From positions 120,881 to 184,880 of the forward strand of contig NZ_QGDS01000008.1 of NCBI RefSeq assembly GCF_003149105.1: DNA of 64,000 bases, given 5' to 3'. Under the pieces are notes generated by a model. The model was not told the origin of the DNA and did not search any database. It saw only the letters and a list, made by a program, of their open reading frames with translations. Positions 63,161 to 64,000 of the stretch are shown one piece after another. The stretch is from Faecalicatena contorta. Lineage in GTDB: Bacteria > Bacillota > Clostridia > Lachnospirales > Lachnospiraceae. Numbering within the stretch: the first letter of the stretch is position 1; every line of letters starts with the position of its first letter. The translations under genes were made by a program, and so were the position numbers.

Positions 63161-64000
63161 ATGGGTAAGATTTACGATGTGATTATTTTGGGAGGAGGTC
63201 CGGCGGGATTATCCGCCGGGCTGTACGCAGGCAGAAGCCGTCTTTCCGCCCTGATAATAGAAAAAGGGCAGGATGGCGGACAGATTGCCATCACCGACGA
63301 AATTGAGAATTATCCGGGACAGGTACTGGAAGGAGAATCCGGTCCCTCCCTGACAGCAAGAATGACAGCTCAGTCAGCAAAGTTCGGTGTAGAGCGTGTA
63401 TCGGATACAATCAAGGAAGTCTCTCTGGATGGTGAAATCAAAATCCTGAAGGGTGAAAAAAACCAGTATGAGGCAAAGAACGTTATCATTGCCACAGGTG
63501 CCCACCCAAGACCGATTGGCTGCAAGGGTGAAAAAGAATATATGAGTAAAGGCGTATCCTATTGTGCAACCTGTGATGCAAACTTTTTTGAAGACCTGGA
63601 AGTCTATGTGGTAGGAGGCGGGGATTCCGCAGTGGAAGAAGCCCTGTATCTGACCAAATTTGCCAGAAAGGTCACCCTGATTCACAGACGGGACGAATTG
63701 CGTGCCGCTAAATCCATACAGGAGAAAGCCTTTGCCAATCCAAAGCTGGAGTTCTTCTGGGATACTGTTGTGGAGGAACTCTATGGAGATGAGATTCTTC
63801 AGGGAATGATTGTGAAGAATGTAAAGACCGGAGAGACCAGAAAAGTAGACGCTGATCCGGAGGATGGACTGTTTGGACTGTTTGGATTTATCGGAATGAT
63901 TCCGAATACAAAAGTGTTTGAAGGCATCATTGATATGGATGAAATCGGGTATATTAAAACAGACGAAGACATGCATACCAATATCCCTGGAGTTTACGCG
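63161..64000 (+). CDS. trxB: Thioredoxin reductase of the glycine reductase system, 3' truncated
   Basis: 280 residues are visible before the window ends. The FAD motif is VIILGGGPAGLSAGLYAGR, the redox-active disulfide is in SYCATCDANFF, the NAD(P)H motif is VYVVGGGDSAVEEALYL, followed by HRRDELRAAKS. It supplies electrons through thioredoxin to reduce GrdA after each turnover. Start follows AGAGGGAG. Thioredoxin, grdA and grdC/grdD would be expected immediately downstream. Confidence 0.95.
   Translation, partial: MGKIYDVIILGGGPAGLSAGLYAGRSRLSALIIEKGQDGGQIAITDEIENYPGQVLEGESGPSLTARMTAQSAKFGVERVSDTIKEVSLDGEIKILKGEKNQYEAKNVIIATGAHPRPIGCKGEKEYMSKGVSYCATCDANFFEDLEVYVVGGGDSAVEEALYLTKFARKVTLIHRRDELRAAKSIQEKAFANPKLEFFWDTVVEELYGDEILQGMIVKNVKTGETRKVDADPEDGLFGLFGFIGMIPNTKVFEGIIDMDEIGYIKTDEDMHTNIPGVYA

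Overview
The window looks like an accessory-rich chromosomal segment of an anaerobic, low-to-medium-GC gut Firmicute, most likely a Lachnospiraceae-type Clostridia. The basis is the YesM/YesN two-component systems, ribose-type ABC importers, an O2-sensitive glycyl-radical enzyme with its activase, and a selenocysteine-dependent glycine reductase operon with a glycine riboswitch. The species cannot be fixed from the sequence alone. I saw no tRNA, rRNA, phage, transposase or CRISPR array.

Layout. (1) 1-4892: a sensory module. A membrane-anchored extracellular binding protein and the start of a second membrane protein lie on the minus strand, divergent from a sensor kinase and response regulator. 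(2) 5031-14378: an eight-gene operon for an unidentified sugar or polyol (SIS isomerase, MDR dehydrogenase, SAF-domain oxidoreductase, L-fucose-isomerase-like protein, two FGGY kinases, class II aldolase, M24-like protein). It ends at a strong hairpin, facing a convergent TIM-barrel epimerase. (3) 15756-34021: a second kinase/regulator pair, a ribose-type ABC importer, an MDR dehydrogenase, a cytoplasmic GH2 glycosidase, a phosphotriesterase-fold lactonase candidate, galactonate dehydratase, KDGal kinase and KDPG/KDPGal aldolase. Together these form a DeLey-Doudoroff-type galactoside-to-pyruvate route. A glycyl-radical enzyme and its activase, of unknown reaction, sit inside this operon.

(4) 34176-38754: a large DUF5107/TPR protein on the minus strand and a divergent AraC-cupin regulator, separated by 400 bp of palindromic repeats. 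(5) 38831-54082: a third carbohydrate/polyol region with three MDR dehydrogenases, an SDR, a second M24-like protein, two ROK repressors, a second ribose-type ABC importer and a third FGGY kinase. A WYL regulator/GyrI-like pair is inserted on the minus strand. (6) 54174-59634: LysR and FCD-type regulators divergent from an iron-sulfur L-serine dehydratase, an ornithine-cyclodeaminase-family protein, a tautomerase and a ProX/YbaK-type tRNA deacylase. (7) 59715-64000: a promoter, single-aptamer glycine riboswitch and terminator, then grdX, grdE, grdB (in-frame UGA read as selenocysteine, with a SECIS-like hairpin) and trxB running off the window.

The best candidates for something undescribed are three. 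One is the glycyl-radical enzyme in the galactonate operon, which carries Cys-Asn-Asp where dehydratases and lyases have Cys-x-Glu. Another is the 5-14 kb sugar operon, whose class II aldolase has Asp in place of the catalytic Glu. The third is the pair of M24-fold proteins that lack metal ligands and sit inside sugar operons.
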